Shown one piece after another: positions 62,213 through 64,000 of a stretch of DNA of 64,000 nt. The stretch spans positions 113,298,674 to 113,362,673 of the forward strand of contig CM061243.1 in assembly GCA_030848705.1 (NCBI GenBank), written 5' to 3'. Position numbers and translations under genes: made by a program. The stretch comes from Heracleum sosnowskyi (Eukaryota > Streptophyta > Magnoliopsida > Apiales > Apiaceae). Under the pieces are notes generated by a model. The model saw only the letters and a list, made by a program, of their open reading frames with translations. It was not told the origin of the DNA and searched no databases. Position 1 is the stretch's first letter, and every line of letters starts with the position of its first letter.

Positions 62213-64000
62213 ACTTGGCAAAAACAAAGATGCCTTTACGAGGTAGGTCAAAGAAATGCATGTCATATGATACACTACATAAGTTGTCCAAATTCCCACA
62301 ATTCATCACAATTTAAAGTTTAAACTAATTCACAACCACCTCAGAAGAAGTAGATGCAGGTACTTTCCTTTAGAAGTTCAAGAAAAGACAACTTCAAATG
62401 AGTAGACATCCCATTTTTTGGTAGGTTTGTTGGTAGACATCCCATTTTTACTTGATTGAGAGGCATTGCCACCTCTTTTATATCCCTTATATTCCTAACC
62501 AGAATTCTAGGGTCTCCATATACAAAATGCAAGCAACCATTTTGGCTTTCTAAACATTGCACATGCAACACATAATGCGTAAAGTTTGAGTGGTCATCAT
62601 AATACCCTACTGATTATGTTATTAATAGTTCTCCCAATACTGACTTTGATTTTCCTCTAGTTGACACACAAGAATCTTTACATGTACTACAGATCCCTTC
62701 TACTAAACTCAACTATAGGATATATGAAGAGACATGAATTAAATTAAAGCTAACATTAATATACTTGCCAATTCAAAACATCAATATGTTGAATAAAATA
62801 ACAACTAATATAAACTCAAAGACACAATATCTTGTGAACTTGTAATCGAACAAAATATAAACTATGGAGATTTAACTTTGCGATCGGGATAAAAAAAAAG
62901 CCACCGGCAAGCATAGATAGATTTTTATCTCATAAAAATTAGAAATATACACAAAAATATATAAAAAGAAACCCACAAACATGTATTGTCAAAAGCAGGA
63001 AAAATGAAATATCCCCTCTTGCGCCCTTAAGCCCTAGATTGATTGTTCGAACTTTCTTTCTCCAATACACAGCGACAAAACTTTTTTCATAAATTAACCA
63101 CCTCTTAATTTATATTTTATAAAGGGTTATGTTTCCTGTTTGGTTGTGTTTTGATTCAAAAATATTTTTCTAGGTTGAAAATGTTTTCGTTTACTTTGGT
63201 TCTACTAGTCGTAGAGTAATTATAGCAGGTAAACTAAAGTCTTTTAAGTAAATTTTGCTAACTATTTCTGTACCATTAATTTTATATCTTGTGTTCTCTT
63301 TTCAGTTCTGTTGGGCTCATTTTCTTGTGCTCAAGTTTCTCCAGTTCCTATTTATAAAAGATCCGCTCAGAAGCCAGTCTGCTTTTAAAATGAAATAATC
63401 CAAATCTCAGAAGGTAAAAAATAACTGTGGGAATAGTAAGAATTCAAGAATATTGAGCTTCCAAGGCTCTAACATTTTGGTCTTTAACACTCTCCCTTGC
63501 ATTCCCTTTTCGTTCTATATTTTCGTACAAAAAATTCTGCATCAAAATATTTGTAAAGATGTAATTTACTCATGTCAGATAACTTATGTAATTAAGATAT
63601 AATAATAAAATGTACGAAAACTTTGCACCTTAAAAATTTTAAGGTATTAGAAATATAGAACCTGTTACTTTTGTGAACAACGGGGATGATAGATCTTGGA
63701 AGTAAAAGCATGTTGTCTTGGAATAGATTAATTTAAAATCATAACCCCGTATTAATGCTGCAAAATAAGTAAAACATGTAATTGCATATATTAAGAAAGA
63801 AAACAGGCAATAAAAATTTATAAAAAATCGAAGAATTGACAAAAATGAAAGCACAAATTACTACATTCAAAAGTGTTACCAAAAATCAGTAATTATTAAA
63901 TGGGAAGGCTGACCTCCTTTAATATGATACTGAAGTTAAATTTACTTGAACTCTGCCAAATTACTTTACTAATTAGGTAGCGGAATTCAATGAGTTCGAT
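62213..64000. other. Intergenic region with no supported gene
   Basis: AT-rich, with short open stretches only (for example 62571-62341 and 63854-63639 on the minus strand), none recognisable. No terminal repeats or RNA genes seen. Confidence 0.5.

Overview
This window is plant nuclear DNA, most likely from a eudicot with a large, repeat-rich genome. The evidence is nested LTR retrotransposons primed by initiator tRNA-Met, a CACTA transposon carrying pieces of plant tripeptidyl peptidase II, and a fragment of a CBF/DREB1 cold-response factor. The species cannot be fixed from the sequence alone. No intact host gene, tRNA, rRNA or CRISPR array was found; nearly every coding stretch belongs to a transposon or is broken.

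Positions 1-42736 form a retrotransposon nest read on the minus strand. The host of the nest is a Ty3/gypsy element (D), with pol at 24065-26823, gag at 40716-42289 and its 5' LTR at 42325-42736. Two Ty1/copia elements sit in D. Element C (26824-40715, target duplication GATTG) is almost intact. Element A (1-24064, left end outside the window) is itself split by element B (6471-18039, target duplication GATGT), which landed ten codons upstream of the reverse transcriptase YVDD motif of A. A, B and C share a Sirevirus-like layout: LTR, tRNA-Met primer site, gag, pol, a non-coding spacer, a long third ORF, polypurine tract, LTR.

Positions 42737-51225 hold a minus-strand ORF of unknown function, cut in two by a 5.35 kb CACTA transposon (F, 43312-48663, target duplication AAC). 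F has captured exons of tripeptidyl peptidase II and one exon of an unrelated coiled-coil gene. A candidate small Helitron with a 109-bp triplication lies at 50646-51225.

Positions 51550-58309 hold a CBF/DREB1 pseudogene split by a Ty3/gypsy Tat-like element (E, 51582-57980, target duplication GTAAG). E has lost protease and reverse transcriptase but keeps RNase H, integrase and a spliced antisense gene. Positions 58310-64000 are AT-rich and gene-poor apart from a solo LTR (61466-62207, target duplication ACATG).

The most interesting pattern is that each copia family carries its own short motif, repeated many times both in its LTR and in the spacer between pol and the third ORF: GACAGTA in A, AACTATCGAA in B, and CGCGA/GCGACATAG in C. 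In A the motif also runs through gag and the third ORF as Thr-Val/Ala-Val codons. In B the motif array survives although the genes have decayed. The third-ORF proteins carry basic nuclear-localisation-like clusters and I see no membrane segment in them. I infer a possible element-specific nuclear factor and binding-site system, comparable in logic to the VANC anti-silencing proteins of VANDAL elements. This is a hypothesis and not a demonstrated function.
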